64,000 nt of DNA from positions 1-64,000 of the forward strand of contig NZ_AIDW01000009.1 in NCBI RefSeq assembly GCF_000251145.1. Reading direction: 5' to 3'. Positions 43,302 through 53,589 of the stretch are shown here, in pieces. Below the pieces are notes generated by a model, which made no database searches, was not told the origin of the DNA, and saw only the letters and a list, made by a program, of their open reading frames with translations. Numbering within the stretch: position 1 is the first letter of the stretch; each line of letters opens with the position of its first letter. A program made the position numbers and the translations under genes. Origin of the DNA: Sphingomonas sp. PAMC 26621 (GTDB lineage Bacteria; Pseudomonadota; Alphaproteobacteria; Sphingomonadales; Sphingomonadaceae).

Positions 43302-43895
43302 GTGTCAGACGCCCCAACGCCCGAATTGCCGACGACCGATCTCCCGCCTTTGCCATCGCCCGAGCGATTGCAGGACCTGCTGCATCAGGCCGCGCGGCTC
43401 GGACGCGACGATGTCATCCCGGCCTTGCTGCAGGCGGGGGCTGACGTGGATGCGCGCGATGTCAAGGGCTACACGCCGTTGATCCTGGCGAGCTACAACG
43501 GCCAGGTTTCCACGACCACCGTGGTGCTGGCGGCGGGCGCAACGGTGGATGCCGGGGACGGCGCGCGCGGCAATACCCCGCTGATGGGCGTGGCGTTCAA
43601 GGGCTATGCCGACATCGCGCGCCTGCTGCTCGAGGCGGGCGCTGATGCGAACCAGCGCAATCTCGCCGGGCAGACCGCGCTGATGAACGCTGTCATGTTC
43701 GGTCATGCGCCGATCGTCGAGATGTTGCTGGCGGCAGGGGCCGAAACCGACGTGGTCGATGCCGCCGGGAACAGTCTGGCGAGCATCGCCGCCGGTCAGT
43801 CAAACACCGCGATGCTCGACCTGATCGACCGAGCCGTCCGACCATCCCGATCCGACGCGGAACGGGCTGACGCCGCCCCGCAAGCCCAGCGATAG
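43302..43895 (+). CDS. Ankyrin-repeat protein
   Basis: 197 residues from GTG 43302, chosen for GAGGA 7 nt upstream (an ATG at 43296 lies too close). About four ankyrin repeats: VIPALLQAGADVDARDVKGYTPLILAS, VVLAAGATVDAGDGARGNTPLMGVA, IARLLLEAGADANQRNLAGQTAL (each read in part) and MLLAAGAETDVVDAAG. No signal peptide. Probably a protein-binding module in the cytoplasm. In other Proteobacteria similar proteins sit beside catalases; none is here. Partner unknown. Confidence 0.88.
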   Translation: MSDAPTPELPTTDLPPLPSPERLQDLLHQAARLGRDDVIPALLQAGADVDARDVKGYTPLILASYNGQVSTTTVVLAAGATVDAGDGARGNTPLMGVAFKGYADIARLLLEAGADANQRNLAGQTALMNAVMFGHAPIVEMLLAAGAETDVVDAAGNSLASIAAGQSNTAMLDLIDRAVRPSRSDAERADAAPQAQR

Positions 43896-43898
43896 GGC

Positions 43899-44159
43899 GT
43901 GGCGGCGGTCGACGACGCGTGCGCGATGACCGCGGCGCTCCTCGCGCAACGCACCCCCGATGGGTCGATCTGCCCGAGCGAAGTCGCTAGAGGCCTCGCC
44001 GCCGCAGACGCCTCGCCGTTCCTGGACTGGCGCGACGCCATGCCCACGGTGCACGCGGCCGTCGATCGTCTCATCAGCGCGGGTTCGGTGCGGTTGAGCT
44101 GGAAGGGGAAGCCGCTGCCCGCCCGGTCCGGGCCCTATCGGATCAGGCGCGGCGAATGA
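43899..44159 (+). CDS. DUF3253-like small protein
   Basis: 86 residues from GTG 43899, 3 nt after the ankyrin gene stop. It looks like a small winged-helix: ACAMTAALLAQRTPDGSICPSEVAR, then MPTVHAAVDRLISAGSVRLSWKGKPL and SGPYRIRR. This matches DUF3253. Function unknown; a nucleic-acid-binding or protein-contact role is possible from the fold. Confidence 0.78.
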   Translation: MAAVDDACAMTAALLAQRTPDGSICPSEVARGLAAADASPFLDWRDAMPTVHAAVDRLISAGSVRLSWKGKPLPARSGPYRIRRGE

Positions 44160-44286
44160 GCAGACCAGCATCGTTCCGTACGGCAGTCCCCAGAGCGGGC
44201 GTGTTCGACCGATAGACGGGTTTGCGGAGGCGATTTTGACGATCGCCCGGTTTGACGCACCGCACGGCAACCGGCATCCTCGGCGC

Positions 44287-46119
44287 ATGACCAACCCCGC
44301 CCCCTCCCGTCGTGACGCACTTTCCGGCATGGCCGCTGGCGTTGCCGCCAGTGTCGCCGTTGCAGCAACCCCCGCCTGGGCAGCGCCCGGGGGCGAGCCT
44401 GCCGCGGCATTGCTTGACCGGCTGGCGTGGGGGTTGCTCGAACTCGACCCGCCCCAGGCGACCAGCCTCGGCGTCGATACCGGCACCCATGCGGGGCTGC
44501 GCCGCCGGCTGGATGATCGCACGCCCGCCGGGGTGGCGGCGCGGAAGGCGTTCCTCACCCGCGCGCTCGCCGATCTCGCGAAGGTGCCGCGCGACGGTCT
44601 CGATCCGGCGCTGCAAACCAGCCTGTCGGTTGCCGACAGCGCGTTTCGCACCGCGCTCGACGGGATGGCGCTGCCGTACGGCGTCGCGACGATCGGCAAC
44701 TGGCGCAACACGCCGTATGCGGTGATCCAGAACGTCGGCGCGTGGATCGACGTGCCGCAACTGCTCGACGGCGCCCAGCCGGTAACGTCCGCAGCGGACG
44801 CCGAAGCGTATCTCGCACGGCTGTCCGGCATGGCAGGGCAGCTCGACGGCGAGACGGTGCGGATCCGGGCGGCGCGGCTCGAGGGACTCGTCCCGCCCGC
44901 GTTCCTGCTCGACAAGACGATCACCGGGATGACCGGCACCATTGCATCCGCGGCGGCACCCGACGGCGCGCTGATCGGCCCGCTTGCGCGCAAGACCAAG
45001 ACGATCCCCGGCGACTGGATCGCGCGCGCGCAGCGGATCGTGCAGGGGAGCGTGATCCCCGCGCTCGAACGACAGCGCGCCGAGTTGCGCGCCGAGCGCG
45101 CGGTCGCGACCGATGCCGCCGGGCTCGGCACCCGGCCGCACGGGCCGGAATGGTACGCCTGGGGGCTGCGCGCGGGCACGACGACGCGGCGCACGCCCGC
45201 CGATATCCACGCGCTCGGGCGCGCGCAACTCGTCGACCTGCAGCGCCAGATGGACGTCATCCTCGGGAGTTTCGGGCTGACCGAGGGGAGCGTCGCCGAA
45301 CGGGCGGCGGCCTTGCAGCAGAGGCCCGGTATCGGTTTTCCGAACGACGATGCCGGGCGCGTGCAGATCATCGCCTACATGCAGGGCAAGATCGACGCGA
45401 TCCGCCCGCGCCTGCCGCGCGCGTTCCGCAAGCTCGAGAAGGGCAATCTCGAGATTCGGCGCATGCCGCTCGCGCAGGAGCCCGGCGCGCCCGCCGCATA
45501 TGGCGGGCCGGGGTCGATCGACGGCACGGTCCCGGGCAAGATCTGGGTCAACCTTGGCGATCCGACGATCCACAATCGCGTCACCATCCCGGATCTGGTG
45601 TTCCACGAGGGCATTCCCGGCCATGTCTGGCAGGGCGAATATGCCCAGCAACTCCCGTTGATCCGCTCGATCCTCGCGTTCAACGCCTATACGGAGGGGT
45701 GGGCGCTCTATGCCGAGCAACTCGCCGACGAACTGGGGATGTACGAGGGCGATCCGGCAGGACGGCTGGGGTATCTGATGGGACTGTCATGGCGCGCGGT
45801 GCGACTGGTGGTCGATACCGGGATCCACGCGATGGGCTGGACGCGCGAGCAGGCGCTTCGCGAATTCATCGCCGCGACGGGGCTGCCGCTAAGCAACGCG
45901 GCGAGCGAGGTCGACCGGTATTGCGCGTGGCCGGGGCAGGCGTGCGGCTACAAGCTCGGCCAGACCGAGATCGTCGCGCAGCGCAACCGGGCGCAGGCGG
46001 CGCTCGGCGCGCGGTTCGACCTGCGCGATTTCGATCAGGCGGTGGTCGAGGGCGGCAATGTCCCGCTCGACGTTCTGGCGGACAACGTGACCCGGTATAT
46101 CGCGCTGGCCAGGGGCTGA
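44287..46119 (+). CDS. DUF885-family metallopeptidase-like protein, exported
   Basis: 610 residues from the ATG at 44287. N-terminal SRRDALSGMAAGVAASVAV...AWA is a Tat-type signal. The family's zinc motif HExxxxH is visible as LVFHEGIPGHVWQ, with a second Glu in AFNAYTEGWALYAEQLADELG and ending CGYKLGQTEI. DUF885 proteins are M32/gluzincin-like in fold and thought to be peptidases; activity here is inferred. Full length. Divergent/convergent neighbours give no pathway clue. Confidence 0.88.
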   Translation: MTNPAPSRRDALSGMAAGVAASVAVAATPAWAAPGGEPAAALLDRLAWGLLELDPPQATSLGVDTGTHAGLRRRLDDRTPAGVAARKAFLTRALADLAKVPRDGLDPALQTSLSVADSAFRTALDGMALPYGVATIGNWRNTPYAVIQNVGAWIDVPQLLDGAQPVTSAADAEAYLARLSGMAGQLDGETVRIRAARLEGLVPPAFLLDKTITGMTGTIASAAAPDGALIGPLARKTKTIPGDWIARAQRIVQGSVIPALERQRAELRAERAVATDAAGLGTRPHGPEWYAWGLRAGTTTRRTPADIHALGRAQLVDLQRQMDVILGSFGLTEGSVAERAAALQQRPGIGFPNDDAGRVQIIAYMQGKIDAIRPRLPRAFRKLEKGNLEIRRMPLAQEPGAPAAYGGPGSIDGTVPGKIWVNLGDPTIHNRVTIPDLVFHEGIPGHVWQGEYAQQLPLIRSILAFNAYTEGWALYAEQLADELGMYEGDPAGRLGYLMGLSWRAVRLVVDTGIHAMGWTREQALREFIAATGLPLSNAASEVDRYCAWPGQACGYKLGQTEIVAQRNRAQAALGARFDLRDFDQAVVEGGNVPLDVLADNVTRYIALARG

Positions 46120-46150
46120 TTGCGAGGATCAGCCCCCCGCCGGGGCATCG

Positions 46151-46426
46151 CTACCGCTGCATCGCGACGCTGCGATCGCGATACGGGTCGCTGATGGCGA
46201 TTCCGTCCTTGGCCCAGTCCGGACGGGAACGGCAGGGGTCGGCGGCGCTGCGCGGATAGGGCTCTGCCGGTGCCGGGTCGGCAAAGACTCGCAGGCAATA
46301 GTCGTCGCGTCGCCCGGCGTAGCGGACCCGGTAGGTTTCGGTGACGGTGGAATGCCGGGCCTGTTCGGCGCGTTCCGGCAACGTCGGAACCGCTACGCTC
46401 ATCGCAATGGCAAGAAGGAGAATCAT
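46151..46426 (-). CDS. Small secreted hypothetical protein
   Basis: 91 residues. A short hydrophobic start (ILLLAIAMSVAVP) resembles a signal peptide. The rest is polar with two cysteines (DDYCLRVF, ADPCRSRPDW) that could pair. The repeated Tyr-Arg and Asp-Pro content resembles small sphingomonad periplasmic proteins, but no family is recognised. Convergent with the DUF885 gene, 31 nt apart. Confidence 0.6.
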   Translation of the reverse strand: MILLLAIAMSVAVPTLPERAEQARHSTVTETYRVRYAGRRDDYCLRVFADPAPAEPYPRSAADPCRSRPDWAKDGIAISDPYRDRSVAMQR

Positions 46427-47889
<1,463 letters not shown>

Positions 47890-48034
47890 CGGTATCTATA
47901 TGCGTCCTTTATGCCGGACGCAGGCGATCGATCTCGAACCTTAATGCATGGCGGGCCTATCTGAAGGCCAGCCCGATCAAGCGCTTGCCGGGCTTTACCG
48001 GCAGCGCGGCAGGATCGGGCGTAGGAGCCTTGCA

Positions 48035-48307
48035 ATGCTGTCGACGACCGATCCGGAGCCCGACCAACCCGCCTGCGTGTTGAAGGTGGGGCAGGATACC
48101 GCTGGCCACTGGCTCGTCCAGGACAGCGGCGGACGCCTCGAGGGGCGGTTCATTTCGCTCGCCACTGCGATGGCGTTCGCGCGCGCCGAGCGGCATTCGC
48201 TCCTCGGTGCGACGATCGAGCGGAGCGACACCCCGCTGATCCCCAACATTTCGTTCGCCCGGGTCGAACCGTGGGAAAATGCGCAGCATCTGCGCCACGC
48301 TGCCTGA
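48035..48307 (+). CDS. Small hypothetical protein
   Basis: 90 residues from the ATG at 48035, preceded by AGGAG at the right spacing; a longer frame to 47948 lacks one. The sequence CVLKVGQDTAGHWLVQDSGG, GRFISLATAMAFARAER looks like a small alpha/beta DUF2188-type fold (beta hairpin then helix). No catalytic motif. 27 nt before the next gene, same strand; the gene run ends in lysA. Confidence 0.68.
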   Translation: MLSTTDPEPDQPACVLKVGQDTAGHWLVQDSGGRLEGRFISLATAMAFARAERHSLLGATIERSDTPLIPNISFARVEPWENAQHLRHAA

Positions 48308-48334
48308 GTGCGCGCCTCATTCCAGGAATTCTGC

Positions 48335-48844
48335 ATGACTTACCTCGCTGATCACAGCGTTGCCGCGCCGTTGCGCGCGGTGCGCACCCCGCGCCGCGCC
48401 AAAGTGCGCACCGCTTGCCCCAAATGCCGTGACGCGCGCTGGGCTGCCGTCTCCGCCGCCCTCGTCGCGCTCCGCGACGGCAACCGGCGGAGTGTCCGGA
48501 TCGTCGATGCGGATTGCGGCAACGGCACCTTGCTGCTGTGCGCGGTGCAGCAGGCGCGCGCACTCGGCTTTACCGCGATCGAGGCGCGCGGGATCGACGC
48601 CGCCCCGGCGCACGTCGCTCGCGCGCGGGCGGCAGCGGCGGCGATGCACGACCCCGCCATCGGCATCGCGTTCGAAACCGGCGATCTCCTCGCCGCGCTC
48701 GATGTGGAAAGAGAGCTGCCCGCCGATATCGTGCTGTGGCATGGCGCGCGCGGTCGCAACGCCAGCGCCGAGGCGCGCGCGGTGGCGTGTGCCGGACGGA
48801 CGCTGATCGCCGATCCGGTCGAGCCGAAGGCGCTGGCAGCATGA
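48335..48844 (+). CDS. SAM-dependent methyltransferase-like protein
   Basis: 169 residues from the ATG at 48335 with AGGA upstream. The Rossmann core starts VRIVDADCGNGTLLLCAVQQA (motif I; the usual D/E-x-G-x-G is DADCGNG) and continues ARGIDAAPAHVARARA (motif II). It then has IAFETGDLLAAL and ADIVLWHGARG in place of motif IV. Two cysteines CPKCRDARW near the N terminus could bind metal. Short for the family, so possibly a degenerate or small-molecule enzyme. ATGA overlap with the next gene. Confidence 0.68.
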   Translation: MTYLADHSVAAPLRAVRTPRRAKVRTACPKCRDARWAAVSAALVALRDGNRRSVRIVDADCGNGTLLLCAVQQARALGFTAIEARGIDAAPAHVARARAAAAAMHDPAIGIAFETGDLLAALDVERELPADIVLWHGARGRNASAEARAVACAGRTLIADPVEPKALAA

Positions 48845-49101
48845 CGCACCGGGACATCGCCTGGCGCAGCTTCGGCGGAGCACTGTTCCTGATGGGGGCG
48901 GTGATCGGGCTCAACGACCGAGCCGGGAGCGGCAGCTTTCCGGGGCTGGCAGGGTTTCTGGTCGCGCTGTTCGGCTTCGTGCTGATCGTCCAGGGCAAGC
49001 GCGTCCCCGCCGCGCTTCGGATCGAGCGCAGCCGCCACAAGGGCCTGCCGCAATCGATCCACGCACGCCGACGCCGTCGGCCGGAGAACCGCAATGGATG
49101 A
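48841..49101 (+). CDS. Small membrane protein
   Basis: 86 residues from an ATG overlapping the preceding stop (ATGA). Two hydrophobic helices (SFGGALFLMGAVIGL and FPGLAGFLVALFGFVLIVQG) and a very basic C-terminal tail (HARRRRRPENRNG), so a membrane protein with a cytoplasmic basic tail is likely. It overlaps lysA by 8 nt. No family recognised. Confidence 0.62.
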   Translation: MTHRDIAWRSFGGALFLMGAVIGLNDRAGSGSFPGLAGFLVALFGFVLIVQGKRVPAALRIERSRHKGLPQSIHARRRRRPENRNG

Positions 49102-50386
49102 CCTGCCGTTCGTACTCCGCGCAGGCGTGCTCCACGCCGAGGGCGTGCCGCTCCCGGTGATCGCGCAGACGGTCGGAACCCCGGCCTATGTCTATTCGGC
49201 CGCCGCGCTGCGCGTTGCAGCGCGCGCGTTCCGCGACGCGCTCGCGCCGATCGCGCGCAAGCAGCTTGCGTTTGCGGTCAAGGCCAACCCCAATCTCGCG
49301 GTGCTGCGATTGCTCGCCGCAGAAGGCTATGGCGCGGACATCGTGTCGGGGGGCGAAATGCTCCACGCGCTCGCGGCGGGGATGCCCGCTTCCGCGATCG
49401 TCTATTCGGGCGTCGGCAAGACCCGGGGCGAGCTTGCCGCTGCGCTCGATGCGGGGATCGGCCAGTTCAACCTCGAGCTGGAGGCGGAAGGCGAAATGCT
49501 TGCCGCCCTCGCAAGGGCGCGAGGGGTGTGCGCGGCGGCGGTGCTCCGCGTCAATCCCGATGTCGACGCCGGCACGCACGCGAAGGTCTCGACCGGGCGC
49601 AAGCAGAACAAGTTCGGGGTGGCGTATGAGGATGCAGCCGCAATCTATGCGCGGCTCGTTACACGCGAGGGGCTGAATCTGCGCGGGATCGCGATCCATA
49701 TCGGGAGCCAGCTCAACGACCTGGGGCCGCTTGAGATCGCCTACCGGCGGGCGGGCGCATTGATCAGGACGTTGCGTGCGGCGGGGCATCGGATCGAGCA
49801 TGTCGATCTCGGCGGCGGACTCGGGGTCGCCTATCGCCCCGGCGACGTGATGCCGAGCGCGCAGGCGTATGGCGCAATCGTCGAGCGCGTCACGCGCGAC
49901 TGGGATGTCACGCTGACGTTCGAGCCGGGGCGCTTCGTCGCGGCGGCGGCGGGGGTGCTGCTGACCGAGGTCGTGTGGGTGAAGCCGGGGGCGAGCCACC
50001 CGTACGTCATCGTCGATGCGGCGATGAACGATCTTGCACGGCCAGCGCTCTACGAGGCGTTCCACGGGTTCGAGGCGGTCGTGCCGACGGGGCAGCGGAT
50101 GACCGCCAATATCGCCGGGCCGGTGTGCGAAAGCGGCGACAGCTTCGCCACCGCGCGCGAGATCGACTTGGTCGAGGCGGGCGATCTGGCGGTGTTCCGC
50201 ACCGCCGGCGCATACGGAGCGACGATGGCGTCGACCTACAATTGCCGCGCGCTCGTGCCCGAGGTGCTGGTCGACGGTGATCGCTTCGCAGTGGTCGCGG
50301 AACGCGTGACGCCCGAGGCGATGCTCGCGCACCAGCGGCTGCCGTTCTGGATGGGCGAGCCGGTCACGCCACGGCGGGCGGCATGA
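49094..50386 (+). CDS. lysA: Diaminopimelate decarboxylase
   Basis: 430 residues. Converts meso-diaminopimelate to L-lysine, the last step of lysine synthesis. PLP-binding Lys is in LAFAVKANPN. Also visible are GADIVSGGEML, the HIGSQLNDL strand, EHVDLGGGLGVAY (phosphate site), TFEPGRFVAA, and the active-site Cys in GPVCESGDSFA with the partner AGAYGATMAS. GGAGAACCGCA precedes the ATG. It is the last of a four-gene overlapping run. Confidence 0.95.
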   Translation: MDDLPFVLRAGVLHAEGVPLPVIAQTVGTPAYVYSAAALRVAARAFRDALAPIARKQLAFAVKANPNLAVLRLLAAEGYGADIVSGGEMLHALAAGMPASAIVYSGVGKTRGELAAALDAGIGQFNLELEAEGEMLAALARARGVCAAAVLRVNPDVDAGTHAKVSTGRKQNKFGVAYEDAAAIYARLVTREGLNLRGIAIHIGSQLNDLGPLEIAYRRAGALIRTLRAAGHRIEHVDLGGGLGVAYRPGDVMPSAQAYGAIVERVTRDWDVTLTFEPGRFVAAAAGVLLTEVVWVKPGASHPYVIVDAAMNDLARPALYEAFHGFEAVVPTGQRMTANIAGPVCESGDSFATAREIDLVEAGDLAVFRTAGAYGATMASTYNCRALVPEVLVDGDRFAVVAERVTPEAMLAHQRLPFWMGEPVTPRRAA

Positions 50387-50520
50387 AGCGCACGTTCGAG
50401 ACGAGCCGGCACCCGCTCCGGCGCGACGATGCGGCGGATCGACCCGACCCCGCGCCGCCGCGCATCACCGGACGGTTGTCGCTGGGAGGGCAGTCGCGCG
50501 GGTCGGACCAGGAGGCACAG

Positions 50521-50549
50521 CGTCATGCCGGGCCACGCCCGGCATGACG
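50521..50549. terminator. Perfect palindromic hairpin after lysA (REP-like)
   Basis: A 13-bp perfect stem (CGTCATGCCGGGC and its complement) with a CAC loop lies between lysA and the convergent SDR gene. The form CGTCATGC...GCATGACG recurs in sphingomonad intergenic regions. Probably a bidirectional terminator and a member of a dispersed repeat family. Confidence 0.65.
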
Positions 50550-50563
50550 CCAACGTTGTCGGG

Positions 50564-51412
50564 TTACGCCTCCGGGAAATCCGCCCCGAGGCTTGCGTCG
50601 CGATGCCGCTCGATCTCAGCGAGCCGTGCCTTCAGCTTGTCGACCACCGCGTCATAGCCCCACTTGCCCAGGACCAGATGGCGCGGCGGATTGGGATCGA
50701 CCGTCAGCGCGATCATCGCCTCGCCCGCGCGGACGGGGTCGCCTGCCTGTTTGCCGCTGCCGCTCCGGGTGTCGGCAAGCCGCTTGCCCGCGGTATCGGC
50801 ATAATCCGCGATCCGGCTTTCGGTCTGCTGGAGCGAACGGCCGGCCCAATCGGTGCGGAACGGCCCCGGCTCGACGCAGGTAACGTCGATCCCCAGCGGC
50901 TGGACCTCGGCGAGCAGCGCATCCGAAAAGCCTTCGACGGCATGTTTGGACGCGGCATAATAGCCCGATCCCATGAAGCCGACGAGCCCGGCGACCGAGG
51001 TGATGTTGATGATATGCCCGCTCTTCTGCTCGCGCATTTGCGGAAGCACCGCACGCGTCATCGCGAACAGGCCGAAGGTGTTGGCATCGAACTGCTTGCG
51101 GATTTCGGCGTCGACACCTTCCTCGAGCGTGCTCTGATAGCCATAGCCCGCATTGTTGACGAGGACATCGATCCGCCCGAACTTCTCGATCGCGGCCTTG
51201 GTGACGGACTCGATCTGGTCCTGCTTGGTCACGTCGAGCGCAAGCGCGAGGACCCGGTCCGGCGCGGCTTCTGCAAGATCGGCAACGCGCGCGGCATCGC
51301 GCGCGGTGGCGATGAGCCGCCAGCCGCGATCGATGATCAACTGTGCGAGATCGCGGCCGAAACCGGTCGAGCAACCCGTGATCAGCCAGACGGGGGAGGG
51401 GGAGAAGGTCAT
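50564..51412 (-). CDS. SDR-family oxidoreductase
   Basis: 282 residues. Classical short-chain dehydrogenase: cofactor motif WLITGCSTGFGRDLA, LVNNAGYG, catalytic Ser in INITSVAGLVG and YxxxK in GYYAASKHAVEG, then VEPGPFRTDW. No signal peptide. The C-terminal extension beyond the core is about 40 residues. Substrate unknown. Convergent to lysA and divergent from the MDR gene 140 nt away. Confidence 0.92.
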   Translation of the reverse strand: MTFSPSPVWLITGCSTGFGRDLAQLIIDRGWRLIATARDAARVADLAEAAPDRVLALALDVTKQDQIESVTKAAIEKFGRIDVLVNNAGYGYQSTLEEGVDAEIRKQFDANTFGLFAMTRAVLPQMREQKSGHIINITSVAGLVGFMGSGYYAASKHAVEGFSDALLAEVQPLGIDVTCVEPGPFRTDWAGRSLQQTESRIADYADTAGKRLADTRSGSGKQAGDPVRAGEAMIALTVDPNPPRHLVLGKWGYDAVVDKLKARLAEIERHRDASLGADFPEA

Positions 51413-51553
51413 GCGGGATACTTTCGCTTACGGGGGTCGGTCGACACAACGACCCATTCCCCGGGGAGTTCACCGCATTTCTCGGGAGCGGTCCGACACC
51501 CGAGGCGTTGAGCGCGCGATGCCCGGCTGGAATGCCGGCACAGGAGACAGACG

Positions 51554-52561
51554 ATGCGGACGATCACAGTAGGCTCACCAATGGACCTCGACCAGTTGAC
51601 GCTGGGCGAGAGCGCGGACCCCGGCCAGCCCGGCGCGGGCGAGATCCGCGTTGCGCTCCACGGCAGCTCGCTCAATTACCACGACCTCGGCGTCGTCACC
51701 GGGCGTATGGGCGAGGCCTCGGGCCGAATTCCGCTGGCCGATGGCGCCGGGCTGGTCGAGGCGGTCGGCGCGGGCGTCACCGAATTCGCGGTCGGCGACA
51801 TGGTCGTGTCGTGCTTCTTCCCCGACTGGCAGGACGGAACGCCGACGATCGGCGATTTCAGCCGCACGCCGGGCGATGGCATCGATGGGTTCGCACGCGA
51901 GGCCGTCGTTCTGCCCTCTTCCGCCTTCACGCATGCGCCCAAGGGCTACGATGCGGTCGAGGCGGCGACGATCACCACCGCCGGGCTGACCGCATGGCGT
52001 GCGCTGGTGGTCGACGGCAAGCTCAAGGCGGGCGACACGGTGCTGTTGCTCGGCACCGGCGGCGTGTCGATCTGGGCGCTGCAGATCGCCAAGATGATGG
52101 GCGCGGTGGTCGCGATCACCTCATCGTCCGACGCCAAGCTCGAGCGCGCGAAGGCGCTGGGTGCGGACTTCTGCGTCAATTACCGCACGACCCCTTCGTG
52201 GGGCGCGGTGATCAAGGACTGGGCTGGCGGTCGTGGGGTCGATCACGTCGTCGAGGTCGGTGGCCCGGGGACGCTCGCGCAGTCGATCGAGGCGGTGCGC
52301 GTCGGCGGGCATATCTCACTGATCGGCGTGCTGACGGGTGGCGCAGGCGAGGTGCCGACCGCCGCGCTGATGTCGAAGCAGGCGCGGCTCCAGGGGCTGA
52401 TCGTCGGCAGCCGCCGCGAGCAGCAGGAATTCGTCCGCGCGCTCGAGGCAGGCGGGATCAAGCCCGTCGTCGATCGGCGCTTCCCGCTGGAGCAGCTTGC
52501 CGACGCGTTCCGCTACGAAACCGGGGGCGAGCATTTCGGCAAGATCGGGATCGAATGGTAA
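51554..52561 (+). CDS. MDR-family NAD(P)-dependent alcohol dehydrogenase/quinone oxidoreductase
   Basis: 335 residues with AGGAG 8 nt before the ATG. GroES-like N-terminal domain (LNYHDLGVVTGRM, IPLADGAGLVEAVGAGVTEF) and Rossmann domain (VLLLGTGGVSIWALQIAKMMG). The zinc-ligand cysteines/His of classical alcohol dehydrogenases are absent, and the structural-zinc cysteine lobe is missing, so it fits the zinc-independent quinone-oxidoreductase branch. Substrate unknown. Confidence 0.9.
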   Translation: MRTITVGSPMDLDQLTLGESADPGQPGAGEIRVALHGSSLNYHDLGVVTGRMGEASGRIPLADGAGLVEAVGAGVTEFAVGDMVVSCFFPDWQDGTPTIGDFSRTPGDGIDGFAREAVVLPSSAFTHAPKGYDAVEAATITTAGLTAWRALVVDGKLKAGDTVLLLGTGGVSIWALQIAKMMGAVVAITSSSDAKLERAKALGADFCVNYRTTPSWGAVIKDWAGGRGVDHVVEVGGPGTLAQSIEAVRVGGHISLIGVLTGGAGEVPTAALMSKQARLQGLIVGSRREQQEFVRALEAGGIKPVVDRRFPLEQLADAFRYETGGEHFGKIGIEW

Positions 52562-52661
52562 GCGCAGGCTGAGGCTGCGAACCGCGCGTCGCGAGCGGTT
52601 TTCTCCGCCTGAGTCGGGGAAGCCGGTCGCGGCGGGCGCGCGCGGGCGGCATCCCGACCAC

Positions 52662-52757
52662 CCGGCATCACCCTGAACGCGTTTCAGGGTCCACCGCGCC
52701 GCAAGTCCGCTCCTTGCCTGCGGAGCGGTGGATGCCGAAACACGTTCAGCATGACGG
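52662..52757. repeat. Sphingomonad-type intergenic dispersed repeat
   Basis: CACCCTGAACGCGTTTCAGG begins an imperfect palindrome that closes with GAAACACGTTCAGCATGACG. The centre has a second inverted repeat (GTCCACCG... CGGTGGAT). I know this pattern as a frequent intergenic repeat in Sphingomonas genomes. It lies between two convergent genes. Confidence 0.65.
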
Positions 52758-52816
52758 AAGATGCGGGGTCGGAGCGGACAACCCCTCATAACAGCGTACC
52801 TTCGGACAGCCGTGTT

Positions 52817-53587
52817 TCATCCCTTCGCCTGCATCGCGCGCCAGTGCCGCAAGCCTTCCTCGCGCACGATCTGCGCGATATTGGCGGGGGTCAGGTCCCG
52901 GCGCGCGGTGTGCGGGAACAGCACTGTGGTGACGTCGCCGCCGATGCTTTCCATCCGCTCGATCACGCGGCGACATGTTCCCGCGCCGCTCCGCGCGACG
53001 CACAGTTCGCGCCCCAGCGCACGGTGCAACGCAAGCGACCCCTCGCCGAGCTTTTCGTACGGGCCGGTATCCGCGACGATCACCGGGATCGTTCGCCCGC
53101 GCGCGATCACCACGCCGAAATCGCCGACGCCCACGCCAGTCAGCTTGGTGAACCGCCCCTGTTCGGCGCGCGGGCCCTCCCACGGGATGACGACATAGGG
53201 AATCGTGTCCGCATCGACCGGGATTTCGCCACCCTTGCCGTTCGGCAGCATCAGCGAGGTCGGGCACTGGTCCATCGCGCCGTGATCGGGGCTGCACGCG
53301 AAAGGCGATCCGTCGAGATCGACCGCGAGTTTCGCGACATAGGCGACCGCACCGCCCGGCAGACGGCGCAGCGCCGTGACCGCATTGGGGTCGTCACGGC
53401 AGCCGTGGACGGCACGGCCGTGGAAACGGTCGGCGTGGTCGCAGACGCCGAACTCCTGGCGATAGGCTTCGTCGATGGGGTGTCCGGCGGGCAACGCGAC
53501 GTCCGCGGGCCATGGTGTCTGTGTTGCCTGACTGGGCGCGGTCATCCCGGCGCAGATCAGGGCGAGGGCGGAATACAATCGCTTCAT
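52817..53587 (-). CDS. GH75 (chitosanase-like) domain protein, exported
   Basis: 256 residues from the ATG at 53587, two bases before the deacetylase stop. Signal peptide (LYSALALICAGMTAPSQA). The body carries the GH75-type pattern: VDLDGSPFACSPDHGAMDQC, PTSLMLPNGKGG, VDADTIPYVVIP, GDFGVVIARG and VIVADTGPYEKLGEGSLALH (catalytic-type Asp residues in DQ and ADTGP). GH75 enzymes cleave chitosan; bacterial relatives are often annotated so without proof. It is operonic with a NodB deacetylase, a natural pair for deacetylated glycans. Confidence 0.75.
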   Translation of the reverse strand: MKRLYSALALICAGMTAPSQATQTPWPADVALPAGHPIDEAYRQEFGVCDHADRFHGRAVHGCRDDPNAVTALRRLPGGAVAYVAKLAVDLDGSPFACSPDHGAMDQCPTSLMLPNGKGGEIPVDADTIPYVVIPWEGPRAEQGRFTKLTGVGVGDFGVVIARGRTIPVIVADTGPYEKLGEGSLALHRALGRELCVARSGAGTCRRVIERMESIGGDVTTVLFPHTARRDLTPANIAQIVREEGLRHWRAMQAKG

Positions 53588-53589
53588 GG

